Origin: JACRIM01 sp038042195
GTDB taxonomy: Bacteria; Planctomycetota; Phycisphaerae; UBA1845; UTPLA1
Direction: 5' to 3'
Assembly: GCA_038042195.1 (NCBI GenBank)
Contig: JBBTET010000034.1
Span: 1-21,487 of the forward strand
DNA: 21,487 nt
Shown: positions 6,971-14,515 of the stretch, in pieces
Position numbering within the stretch: position 1 is the first letter of the stretch
How the letters are laid out: each line of letters begins with the position of its first letter
Notes under the pieces: generated by a model
Told to the model about the DNA's origin: nothing
Seen by the model: only the letters and a program-made list of their open reading frames with translations
Database searches by the model: none
Translations under genes and position numbers: made by a program

Positions 6971-8572
6971 TTACGACTTGCCCTTGGCCGGCTTCTTCTC
7001 CGCCTTTGGCTTTTCGGCTTTTGGAGCCGCTTCCTTCTTCGGCTTTTCCGCTTTTTCCGCCGGGTCAGCCTTTTTCGCCTTTGTTTCGGACGCCTTCTTG
7101 GGCGTCTCCGTCGGCTTCTTCGATGGGTCGGTCTTCACGATCTTCGCCTTGGCGAGGATGCCGTCGATGCACTTGTCGTCCCGGATTTGCAGATACAACG
7201 ACTCAATCCCGTTCGCCTTGGCCAGGTCGTCCCGCACCCGGTCGAACCGCCGGTTATAGGAGCGGGCGATGGCGGCAATTTCTGCGTTGATCTCCTCCTC
7301 CGACACCTCGATCTTCTCCGACTCGGCGATCTCCTCAATGATGAAGTACAGCTTCAACTCCGTCGTCACTTCCTCCCGAGCGATCGTCTTCAACTCGTCC
7401 GCGTGCTTCATGATTTCCGCCTCAGGCACGCCGCGCTGCCGAAGCTCCATCGCCTTCCGCATCACGGCTCGCTCCGTCTGACGCGATGAAATCCCCTCGG
7501 GCAAATCCAGCTTCGTACTCTCGAGCAGGTACTTCCGAACCTGACCGCGCATCCCGCGCTTGATCTCCACCTCAAGCTGATCCGTCATCTGCTTCCGAAC
7601 CCAGTCGCGGTAGTCCTTCTCACTGTCGAAGCCCATGTTCGACAAATAGTCCTTGTCCAACGGCGGCAGCTCAATCCGCTTCAGCTCGTTCAGCTTCAGC
7701 TCGACCGTCCCTTTCTTGCCGCGAAGCTCCTCCACCTCAAAGTCATCCTGAATCTCCCCCTCCAGCCTCCGCACGTCTCCGGCCTTCGCACCCTTCAGCT
7801 TCTCGCCAAAGTCCTGAAACGTCATGCCCTCGATCACCTGCGGCCGCGCGAAGAGCTGCATATTCTCTTCCTTCTTTGCCTCCTTGCCGTCCACCATCAG
7901 CGTCACATCGCAGATCAGCAGGTCGTCCTCCTGCACCTTGCCATCCGCCACCGGTGCCCAGTGGCCCCGTCGCGCGCGAATGCGATCAATCTGCTTGGAA
8001 ACGTCGTCATCCGTGATGGTCAGGTCCGGTCGCTCGACCTCCACGCCCTCAAGCGTCGGCACCGTGAACTGCGGCTTCACCTCCACCTCGCACCGAAACT
8101 CCAACGGCCCGTCCTCCGGCAACCTCATCTGCTGAAGTGCCGTCGGCATGTCCATGAGCCGCTCGCCGTCTTTGCCCTTCGCACCCTTCTCGCGCACCCA
8201 CATCATTGGGTCGCCGAGCACCTTCAGGTCTTCCTTCTCAATCGCCGCCATGTAGGCGTTCGACACCAGCCGCGTCTGCACCTGCGTACCGACCTCGCCG
8301 CCATAACGCTTTTCGATCAGCCGCCGCGGAGCACGCCCGCGCCGAAAACCCGGAACGATGGACTCCTTGATCAAGTCCTTGAACTCGCGGTCCACTTCCT
8401 TCTGAATGTTGTCGCGCGGGACCGTCACCGTCACCGTCTTGCGAAGCACCCCGGCATCCGCCACCGTCACGGCAATCGCCTTCCCCAACACGGTCTTGAT
8501 GTCTTCCTCCTCGTCCGCCACCGCGACATCACCGTCGTCCTTCTGACTGCCTTCGATTTGGTTTCTTCCCAT
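6971..8572 (-). CDS. tig: Trigger factor, ribosome-associated chaperone, with Lys-rich tail
   Basis: Trigger factor binds nascent chains at the ribosome exit tunnel and has peptidyl-prolyl isomerase activity. The ATG at 8572 is chosen because AGAAGGGAG lies 7 bases upstream; the open frame continues 47 codons further but without family resemblance and across a predicted terminator. The resulting protein has 533 residues, about 100 more than E. coli. Residues 1-35 are an acidic extension. The ribosome-binding domain spans about 36-170 with the signature GFRRGRAP (75-82), equivalent to the E. coli GFRKGKVP loop. It also carries a loop of about 30 residues (124-155) that E. coli lacks. The FKBP-like domain is about 210-300, and the helical chaperone domain 301-480. 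Residues 484-533 are a Lys/Ala/Pro/Glu-rich tail. It heads the tig-clpP1-clpP2 cluster. Confidence 0.95.
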   Translation of the reverse strand: MGRNQIEGSQKDDGDVAVADEEEDIKTVLGKAIAVTVADAGVLRKTVTVTVPRDNIQKEVDREFKDLIKESIVPGFRRGRAPRRLIEKRYGGEVGTQVQTRLVSNAYMAAIEKEDLKVLGDPMMWVREKGAKGKDGERLMDMPTALQQMRLPEDGPLEFRCEVEVKPQFTVPTLEGVEVERPDLTITDDDVSKQIDRIRARRGHWAPVADGKVQEDDLLICDVTLMVDGKEAKKEENMQLFARPQVIEGMTFQDFGEKLKGAKAGDVRRLEGEIQDDFEVEELRGKKGTVELKLNELKRIELPPLDKDYLSNMGFDSEKDYRDWVRKQMTDQLEVEIKRGMRGQVRKYLLESTKLDLPEGISSRQTERAVMRKAMELRQRGVPEAEIMKHADELKTIAREEVTTELKLYFIIEEIAESEKIEVSEEEINAEIAAIARSYNRRFDRVRDDLAKANGIESLYLQIRDDKCIDGILAKAKIVKTDPSKKPTETPKKASETKAKKADPAEKAEKPKKEAAPKAEKPKAEKKPAKGKS

Positions 8573-8633
8573 GGTCGTGCTCCCTTCTGAGCGGTTGCCC
8601 CGCGCCATCAGGGTTGACGGCCTCGAGCGCAAC

Positions 8634-8674
8634 AAAAAAAGCCGGTCAGGCGTTTTTGAAAACTCCCGACCGAC
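8634..8674 (-). terminator. Intrinsic terminator between tRNA-Gly and tig
   Basis: On the minus strand GTCGGTCGGG (8674-8665) pairs with CCTGACCGGC (8650-8641) as a 10-base stem with two G-T wobbles, closed by a 14-base loop and followed directly by seven T (8640-8634). This is a good rho-independent terminator for the tRNA transcript. The distal arm can also pair perfectly over 12 bases with an upstream segment (8712-8723), so the structure may be conditional. Confidence 0.72.
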
Positions 8675-8735
8675 TTTGAATCGATCCGTGGTGTCCAACC
8701 TTGTCGCAGCCAACGCCTGACCGTTCCGGTCGGTA
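8641..8735 (-). promoter_or_regulatory. Candidate attenuator-like leader upstream of tig
   Basis: Read on the minus strand there are four segments: 1, CCGACC with the GACCG/CGGTC hairpin (8732-8719); 2, CGGTCAGGCGTT (8723-8712); 3, GTCGGTCGGG (8674-8665); 4, AACGCCTGACCGGC (8654-8641) followed by the T run. Segment 2 pairs perfectly with 4 over 12 bases, segment 3 pairs with 4 to make the terminator, and segment 1 can pair with 3 through CCGACC/GGTCGG. Segments 1 and 2 overlap by several bases. Mutually exclusive pairings of this kind are typical of attenuators, but no ligand domain or leader peptide is recognised. Confidence 0.35.
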
Positions 8736-8805
8736 CCCTGCGACGGGCCTGTGATTTTCTAAAGCGGACCCAACGATCCGCATGGCTCGCCATCAAGCCG
8801 ATGAC

Positions 8806-8877
8806 AGCGGGTGATGAGATTCGAACTCACGACATTCACGTTGGCAACGTGACGCTCTACCACTGAGCTACACCCGC
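8806..8877 (-). tRNA. tRNA-Gly (anticodon GCC)
   Basis: The minus strand folds as a full cloverleaf. The acceptor arms GCGGGTG (8877-8871) and CACCCGC (8813-8807) pair over seven bases, the D stem is GCTC/GAGC, and the anticodon stem TCACG/CGTGA encloses the loop TTGCCAA with anticodon GCC. The T stem GTGAG/CTCAT has one G-T pair and encloses TTCGAAT. The discriminator base is T at 8806, and the 3' CCA is not encoded, so it must be added after transcription. The gene lies between the PEP-binding gene and tig, with its own promoter upstream and a terminator about 130 bases downstream. Confidence 0.98.
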
Positions 8878-8885
8878 GTAGCCCC

Positions 8886-8938
8886 GGATGAGCTTCATCC
8901 GAGTTATTCTATATAAGCCCTGTATCGGCCGCCGTCAA
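8886..8938 (-). promoter_or_regulatory. Sigma-70-type promoter and leader hairpin of tRNA-Gly
   Basis: On the minus strand TTGACG (8938-8933) and TATATA (8915-8910) are separated by exactly 17 bases, close to the consensus. Transcription should start near 8903, leaving a leader of about 26 bases before the tRNA. That leader contains a perfect 6-base hairpin, GGATGA/TCATCC with loop AGC (8900-8886), which could guide RNase P processing. Confidence 0.75.
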
Positions 8939-9012
8939 GCAAGCCTTGGGTTTCCAATTCCATACCCAACTCATGACCACACAACAGCCTACAAGCCGCC
9001 ATCGCACCATGC

Positions 9013-11394
9013 TCACTCCGCCAAATAGGCCGTCGCCCGGTCCGTCTCCCCATCCATCACCACGCGCAGTGTTCGCCCGCCCGACACCGCCGCCACGTCG
9101 ATCACTCGCACCACCCCCGTCATGTCCGCCGCCTCCGGCAACAGCCGCGCCAGCGAATTTGGACTCTCTTGCAAGAACGTCTCATTGAACCGGTTCCGAC
9201 GATCATCCGGGTACAACGGCAGATACGCGATCCGCGCCTCCACCAAATCCTGGAAAAAGTGCGTCCCAAACGACACCTCCGGCACATACCCATCCCGCTC
9301 CCGCGCCACCTCAATCAACATCTTTGATTTATTAATATCCGCGTAGGTCACCGGCACCCCAAGCCGCATGTCGTTACTCCCCCACCGACCCGGTCCGATC
9401 AAAATAAATCGCCGTCCCGAAAGCACCTCATTCAACCGTCCCACCACTCGCGCGACCGCTGTTCGCCCCTCCTTCGTCGGCAGCGCGTCGTAATCGCGCG
9501 GATCGATGTTGATGACGTATTCAATGTTCTCCACCAATCCCGTCCGGATAAACTTGTTCGCCGTGAAGACCACCCGCTCTTCCGGAATATCCGTCGGAAT
9601 CTGCACCCGCTCGGCCTCCTCCACCTGCGACTGCGTCCGGCATTGCAACAGGTAAAGCTGCTCCCCATCATGCGCAAACTCGACATCCACCGGCACGCCA
9701 TACGCCTCCTCAAGCTTCCGCAGGATATTCCGCATCTGATTCGGAAACTGACCCTCGCTCATCAGCTTGTCGAACGTCACAAACAGATCGCTCGGGTCGC
9801 AATCAATGTACGTCCCCGTCGGCGGCACCAGCATCCCATCCTTCCGAATCGAGAAAACCCGATCCAGCATCTGAAGATCCCGTGCATGTCCCCATAGCTG
9901 CTCGATCGTGATCGACTCCATTTTGTTCTTCTCAAGATTGATCACGTCAATCGTCCGCTGCGAATGACGCACCACCTCCGGCATCGTCGATTCATGTCGC
10001 AACGTCGGCATCCCCAACGCCACCATCCGCGGAAACTCCGACCCCACCCGGTCCACCGCCCGAGTCCCCAACCCCATCACGATCCGCATCAACCCCTCTT
10101 CCTTCTTGATGCGCGGACTCCACCGATACTCATTCCGACTAAACGCCACCCCCGCGAACATCGGTGCAAAATACGGCCCAAACCGCCGCCCGATCACCTT
10201 CTGAATCAGCACCGCCATGTCTTCCTGATAGTCAATCAAGTCATGCTCGCGCCGATACAGCAACGGGTCCGGCCCCAACGCGCTCGCATACACCTCCGCA
10301 ATCGCGCCCAGCAGCTCCTTCAGCCGTCGCTCCGGGCTGCCCTGATTGGCCACGAAGATGCTCGCGTACTTCCCCGAAAACGCCGTCCCAAATCGATCCT
10401 CCAGCAGACTGCTCGACCGCACGATCACCGGATGCGTCCCGATCTTCTGGAGTATGCCGCGCAGCCGATCCACGATCCCCGCCGGAAACTCCCCGTTCCG
10501 AAAGGCCCCGCGAATGATGCGGTACTCCTTGCGAATCTCCTCCGGCGTCTTGTACTTCTGATTCTGATATTCGCCATACCCGTTGAACGCGATGAAGTCC
10601 TCAATCACGTCGCTCCGTAGGAAGTACGACTCCGGAATCGCCACGCCCCCCTCACCATCCGCGGACCTCCCGCCCGTCGAGACGAACTCCTTCGGCAATG
10701 CCGGCTCCTGAGTCGATGGCACGCGTCGATTCGAGATGATCGTCGACGCCAGAAACATCCCCGCTGCCTTGCCACCGATTCGACCCATCCCCGACTCGGC
10801 CCCAATGATCCGATTCACGATGTGCTCGAAATCTCGGATTCGCAGGTACTGTTTCGCAATCGCGATGAATTCCAACTGATCGCTGATGAAGTGCCGAATC
10901 AGTCCGACGCGTATCCCAATCGCCTCGTCCGGGGCTAGTTGCATCTCCCCCTCGGGCAACGCACAGAACCGCCGCAAAGTGTCGGAGATCAATCGAAACG
11001 AAACCGAGTTGAGCGAGACAATCGCCCGAAGCTTGTCCGCCTCCTCGCGCTTCAACGCCAGATTGATAATGCTGTCGATCTGATGACGGCTGAAAAACGA
11101 AACCGCGTACTTCCGCGTCAGTTCATTGACCGTCTCGCGCTCCGACGACCCGCCCCGCGGTGCCTCCACGACATTCTGATTCTCCGAAATCCCGCTCGGC
11201 CCCTCCCCCGCCAAGATCCGAGCCTCGTCATAAATCTGATCGATCGACACCACCCCCCGCTCGTGCAGCGACACCATGAACTGCCGCAAAATCCGATCCG
11301 CCAAATGCGGGAACTGGGCAATATACTCATCCAACCGCTCTGCGGCCGACTGCGACACCGGAAGATGGTCCTGCTCCGACTCCAAACAATCCAT
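9013..11394 (-). CDS. PEP/pyruvate-binding ATP-grasp domain protein (PEP synthase-like, no phosphohistidine domain)
   Basis: The 793-residue protein contains the nucleotide-binding N-terminal domain of PEP synthase and pyruvate phosphate dikinase. Evidence is IGGKAAGMFLA (206-216), the signature VIVRSSSLLEDRFGTAFSGK (323-342) and the domain end EQLYLLQCRTQ (578-588). Residues 1-190 are a helical extension without a clear family. The mobile phosphohistidine domain (TSHAAI-type motif) and the PEP/pyruvate TIM barrel of the full enzymes are absent. Instead residues 606-790 form a conserved-looking unit with ILIGPGRWGSNDMRLGVPVT (665-684) and SFGTHFFQDLVEARIAYLPL (708-727). It may therefore be a kinase or phosphotransferase rather than a PEP synthase; substrate unknown. 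The ATG has only GTAAGG directly before it, which is too close for a normal ribosome site, so the start is uncertain. tsaB lies 195 bases upstream on the same strand. Confidence 0.9.
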   Translation of the reverse strand: MDCLESEQDHLPVSQSAAERLDEYIAQFPHLADRILRQFMVSLHERGVVSIDQIYDEARILAGEGPSGISENQNVVEAPRGGSSERETVNELTRKYAVSFFSRHQIDSIINLALKREEADKLRAIVSLNSVSFRLISDTLRRFCALPEGEMQLAPDEAIGIRVGLIRHFISDQLEFIAIAKQYLRIRDFEHIVNRIIGAESGMGRIGGKAAGMFLASTIISNRRVPSTQEPALPKEFVSTGGRSADGEGGVAIPESYFLRSDVIEDFIAFNGYGEYQNQKYKTPEEIRKEYRIIRGAFRNGEFPAGIVDRLRGILQKIGTHPVIVRSSSLLEDRFGTAFSGKYASIFVANQGSPERRLKELLGAIAEVYASALGPDPLLYRREHDLIDYQEDMAVLIQKVIGRRFGPYFAPMFAGVAFSRNEYRWSPRIKKEEGLMRIVMGLGTRAVDRVGSEFPRMVALGMPTLRHESTMPEVVRHSQRTIDVINLEKNKMESITIEQLWGHARDLQMLDRVFSIRKDGMLVPPTGTYIDCDPSDLFVTFDKLMSEGQFPNQMRNILRKLEEAYGVPVDVEFAHDGEQLYLLQCRTQSQVEEAERVQIPTDIPEERVVFTANKFIRTGLVENIEYVINIDPRDYDALPTKEGRTAVARVVGRLNEVLSGRRFILIGPGRWGSNDMRLGVPVTYADINKSKMLIEVARERDGYVPEVSFGTHFFQDLVEARIAYLPLYPDDRRNRFNETFLQESPNSLARLLPEAADMTGVVRVIDVAAVSGGRTLRVVMDGETDRATAYLAE

Positions 11395-11589
11395 CCTTAC
11401 AAGGGCGCACTCGCCTCCCCAATCTTACCGCCGCATAGTTATGAATACAGAACACATCCTATCTCGTACACCGCGCGACCATTCTCCCGATTCCAATCCA
11501 CGCACCGGCGATTTCTGAGGGTTTACTGCCCTCCACCAAACCGCAAATCGTTCGCAGCTTATGAGGCCCTTATTCATCCTCGCGGTCAA

Positions 11590-12333
11590 TCACACCGACG
11601 AGGTCTTTGTGCCCGCGCGGCGCGCTTCCCATAATTCTTCCGCCTCGGGTCGCCGGATATACAGCGGAACAAGTCTTCGAGGCTCCGTAAACACGCCGCC
11701 TTCTGACAGTGCCTGTCCCAAGCGGTAAACGCAAGAAGCGCGGGGCAGCCAAAGTGTTTCGCTGACGGAGGGAACCCCCGACGCAAGCACGGACTCTCGA
11801 TGGAAACCAACACCCTCGCCAATAATCGCATCTGGACGCATTTCGCCTGTAAGCAGCGCAATCGGGTCCATCAACGTCGGACTCATCAACGCCACATAGC
11901 CATTTGGCGTCCATTCAAAAACCGAGCAGAACACCTGCTTTCTCTTCGCATCAAGGATCACGGCCAACCGCCGTGGCGGCATCGGCAAATCATCACAGTT
12001 CGCCGCGATCACCGCTAGCGTCGGTACACTGACTACGCGCAGACCCAGCCCGAACGCCCACGCACGAGCCAACGTCACCGCAACACGAAGCCCCGTGAAG
12101 CTGCCAGGTCCGATGGAGACAAAACACTCATCTAATTCGGCGGGCTTCCACCCTTGTTCCAGACATAGTGCATCAATCGCGGGCAGCAAGTCACGGGCAT
12201 GGTCCGTCTGCGTAGGAAAGCAGCGTTCACCCAAGAGCGTCGCCCCCACCCCCACAGCCACCGATCCCTGTCGGCTGGAGGTTTCGATGGCGATGATTCG
12301 AGGCGGATTCGTGGGGTCGCATGGCTGCGTCAT
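11590..12333 (-). CDS. tsaB: tRNA t6A synthesis protein TsaB
   Basis: TsaB is the inactive ASKHA paralogue of TsaD and joins TsaD and TsaE to make N6-threonylcarbamoyladenosine at position 37 of ANN-decoding tRNAs. Diagnostic stretches are IAIETSSRQGSVAVG at residues 14-28, the DHARDLLPAI helix near 44-53, and IGPGSFTGLRVAVTLARAWA near 74-93. The ATG at 12333 gives 247 residues, the normal length; AAGG lies 3 bases upstream and GAGG 13 bases upstream. A GTG at 12354 would add seven residues but has no ribosome site. The C-terminal half is divergent, as is usual for TsaB. A divergent STAS gene starts 62 bases away, so both promoters must overlap in that gap or lie within the coding starts. Confidence 0.94.
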   Translation of the reverse strand: MTQPCDPTNPPRIIAIETSSRQGSVAVGVGATLLGERCFPTQTDHARDLLPAIDALCLEQGWKPAELDECFVSIGPGSFTGLRVAVTLARAWAFGLGLRVVSVPTLAVIAANCDDLPMPPRRLAVILDAKRKQVFCSVFEWTPNGYVALMSPTLMDPIALLTGEMRPDAIIGEGVGFHRESVLASGVPSVSETLWLPRASCVYRLGQALSEGGVFTEPRRLVPLYIRRPEAEELWEARRAGTKTSSV

Positions 12334-12395
12334 CGACCTTAGGATACCTCGCACGCAGCAAATGGCACAACGTGCCGCACGCAGGAGTTCCCCGC

Positions 12396-12761
12396 ATGGC
12401 CGCCTCGCGAATCGTGGTTCAGGAATACGCCGGTGTCACGGTGGTCACCTTCAACGACAGCTCCATCCTCGATTCGGCCACCATCGATCAACTCGGAAAA
12501 GACCTCTATCACCTGACTGATATGCTTAACAAACAAAAGCTCATCGTGGACTTCTGCAATGTGAAGTTTCTGTCGTCGCAAGTACTCGGCGTCCTCATCA
12601 CGCTGAACAAAAAGGCGGCTGCAATCAAGGGGACGCTCGTTTTCTGCGGGCTAAAGTCCGACTTGATGAAGGTGTTCACGATCACCAGCCTCGACAAGCT
12701 ATTCAAGTTCTTCCCCGACGACGCCGCTGCGTTGAAACACTTTGGGGTCTATGTCAAGTAG
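12396..12761 (+). CDS. STAS-domain protein, anti-sigma-factor-antagonist-like
   Basis: The protein of 121 residues is a single STAS domain, the fold of SpoIIAA and RsbV, which bind anti-sigma factors or signalling partners when unphosphorylated. The strand pattern VVQEYAGVTVVTFNDSSILD, then LIVDFCNVKFLSSQVLGVLI (residues 49-68) matches the family, with Ser60/Ser61 at the phosphorylatable position of the usual DSSGLG motif. The ATG at 12396 is preferred over one 75 bases upstream because AGGAG lies 8 bases before it and because the domain begins there. No anti-sigma kinase or phosphatase gene is adjacent, so its partner is not visible. The gene converges on the GT-C gene to its right. Confidence 0.92.
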   Translation: MAASRIVVQEYAGVTVVTFNDSSILDSATIDQLGKDLYHLTDMLNKQKLIVDFCNVKFLSSQVLGVLITLNKKAAAIKGTLVFCGLKSDLMKVFTITSLDKLFKFFPDDAAALKHFGVYVK

Positions 12762-12763
12762 GT

Positions 12764-12781
12764 GAGTGACCGGTGTCACTC
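12764..12781. terminator. Hairpin between convergent STAS and GT-C genes
   Basis: GAGTGAC (12764-12770) and GTCACTC (12775-12781) form a perfect 7-base stem with loop CGGT, starting 3 bases after the STAS stop codon and ending 7 bases before the stop of the opposite gene. There is no strong T run on either side, so it may slow or protect transcripts from both directions rather than act as a full intrinsic terminator. Confidence 0.42.
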
Positions 12782-12787
12782 CCAATT

Positions 12788-14512
12788 TCAACGCGTAACC
12801 CACACGTCATAAAGCACCATCGCGACATCTCCGCTCGGGTGGAAGTACCGCTGCAAGACGGTGCCATCCACCGGCAGCCCCGGTTTCTCCGCGATCAGCA
12901 CGTGCACGCGCGTCAGCTCCTTGGGCATCTGCGCTACTAGATCAGAAAGATCACTGCTCGGGGCAAAAACGAACTTCCCCATCTGAAGCAGCGCATCCCA
13001 TTTCGGACCTTCCCAGATGTTCAGTGGTGCGCTGAAATACTCACTCGGTTCCGTCTTGCTCCAAAACAAGAAAAGCGTACCAATCTGTCCACAATCCTGG
13101 GGCGACAACAACACCAGGTCATAGTCGTCAGCACGGTGCATGACATCCTGAACCACTGGCCGGAATTCCGACGAAAAGAATCGGGCGCAGGCGATTGGAT
13201 AATAATGAAAGAAAACTCTCGCAAACTGCAAGGTGCTCGCTGCGAGGATGATTCCGATCGAAACCTGCGTCACCCGTTTCAAAATGAACGACCACTTCCC
13301 GGCCATTTCGAAAATCCAGTGAGCGCCCAGAGCCGCTAGGATTTGAAGAGCCGGTAACACCGTAGCTGATCGGAGCGAGTGACCGTCGGTCAGCTTGGTC
13401 AGTCCTGCCGGCACCGGAGCCAGGACGATCCAAATCAGGAGGAGCCGCCCGACAGGTTCAATACTCCATCGACGAAACACACGAATCAGCCCCGCCACCA
13501 ACAAAGGTGCGCAAATCCAATAGAGCTTGCCCCGACCTGGGACGGACTGAATGGGCGACGGTTCCCCGATTCCGAACAGGAACTCCGGAGAAAGCTGATG
13601 GAGGTAACTGGCCGCGCCGGTGCGAATGGCCGCGATCACCGTGCGCTCGCGATTCAGTACGAATTCCGCCTGGGCGTGGCCCCAGGCGCGCTCAGGCGTG
13701 GTGATGCAGGCAATCACAAACGGTGCGACTCCGATCACGAACCCGGCTACGAAGGCAACCATGCACCATCGCCCACGAGCCGTACGCGCTTGGCCGATGA
13801 CTGCGCGGGCGTAAACCGCCATCGTCGCCACGATGAAGATCGGAATGAAAACGCGGTAGGCGTTGTAAGTCCACAAAACCAGGCCGATGGCGAACCCGGA
13901 TGCCAGAAACCCCGGCAGCAACAAACGACTCTGTTTGGATTCGGCAGTCCTCCGAACACCCCACGAAAACAAAACCAATGCTGCCAGGAAAAGTGTCGGG
14001 CAGACGGAAACTTCAAAAGCCAGTCGCGTGAGATGTATGTGCCACGGCGAAATCGCCAGGAGCAGCGACGAAAACAAGGCAGGGATGATTCCATACCACA
14101 GCCGCACCAACAGATACGCGAGCGGAACGGCCAGCACGCCGCCCAGCGCCCCGGGAAGCCTCGTGCTCCATACGTTCATGCCCATCAGCCATTGAAATGG
14201 TATTAAAAGATAGATAAACGGTGATGCGTGGCTTTCTCGGACACCATACGCGTGACAGAAAATCGGCCAGCGGGCACCCGAATGGTCGCATCCCAGCTTC
14301 AACAGACATCGGGCCTCCCATGCGTGGATGGCCTCATCCTGATTGATCGCTGGCGGCACGGAATCCAACCATGCGATACGCATGACTCCCGCAAGTACCA
14401 CGACTGCGACGAGCGGCAGTCGCCACGAATTGGAACCGGTAGAGTCGACACGCAATGCGGCAGTCGGAAAAGCCGGAGCTGCGTCCCTTTCGTCGACGTC
14501 ACGCCGATCCAC
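12788..14512 (-). CDS. GT-C membrane glycosyltransferase (ArnT/PMT type)
   Basis: The 574-residue protein has a short soluble N-terminus, then about ten to eleven hydrophobic segments from residue 32 to about 420, and a soluble C-terminal domain of about 140 residues. After the first segment comes NQDEAIHAWEA with Asp59-Glu60, the acidic catalytic motif of the dolichyl/undecaprenyl-phosphate-sugar transferase superfamily, followed by SPFIYLLIPFQWLMG and the STRLPGALGG motif typical of the PMT_2 family. It should transfer a sugar from a lipid carrier to an acceptor on the outer face of the inner membrane; donor and acceptor cannot be told. The GTG start at 14512 lies 3 bases after the arginine deiminase stop, with AAAGG 8 bases upstream inside that gene, so the two are probably translationally linked. 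Confidence 0.9.
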   Translation of the reverse strand: MDRRDVDERDAAPAFPTAALRVDSTGSNSWRLPLVAVVVLAGVMRIAWLDSVPPAINQDEAIHAWEARCLLKLGCDHSGARWPIFCHAYGVRESHASPFIYLLIPFQWLMGMNVWSTRLPGALGGVLAVPLAYLLVRLWYGIIPALFSSLLLAISPWHIHLTRLAFEVSVCPTLFLAALVLFSWGVRRTAESKQSRLLLPGFLASGFAIGLVLWTYNAYRVFIPIFIVATMAVYARAVIGQARTARGRWCMVAFVAGFVIGVAPFVIACITTPERAWGHAQAEFVLNRERTVIAAIRTGAASYLHQLSPEFLFGIGEPSPIQSVPGRGKLYWICAPLLVAGLIRVFRRWSIEPVGRLLLIWIVLAPVPAGLTKLTDGHSLRSATVLPALQILAALGAHWIFEMAGKWSFILKRVTQVSIGIILAASTLQFARVFFHYYPIACARFFSSEFRPVVQDVMHRADDYDLVLLSPQDCGQIGTLFLFWSKTEPSEYFSAPLNIWEGPKWDALLQMGKFVFAPSSDLSDLVAQMPKELTRVHVLIAEKPGLPVDGTVLQRYFHPSGDVAMVLYDVWVTR

Positions 14513-14515
14513 GCC

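Noticed and set aside
8573..8713. Longer tig start with 47 more codons
   Set aside because: The extension crosses a T-tailed terminator hairpin and has no family resemblance, whereas the ATG at 8572 has a strong Shine-Dalgarno site.
8806..8877. tRNA-Gly as an integration site of a mobile element
   Set aside because: No integrase gene and no repeat of the tRNA 3' end was seen elsewhere in the window.
8946..8969. TTGGGT/ACCCAA hairpin after the PEP-binding gene as a terminator
   Set aside because: Only 6 pairs around a 12-base loop and no following T run on the minus strand; too weak to call.
12321..12395. 25-codon N-terminal extension of the STAS protein
   Set aside because: No ribosome site, it overlaps the start of divergent tsaB, and the domain begins at the later ATG with AGGAG upstream.
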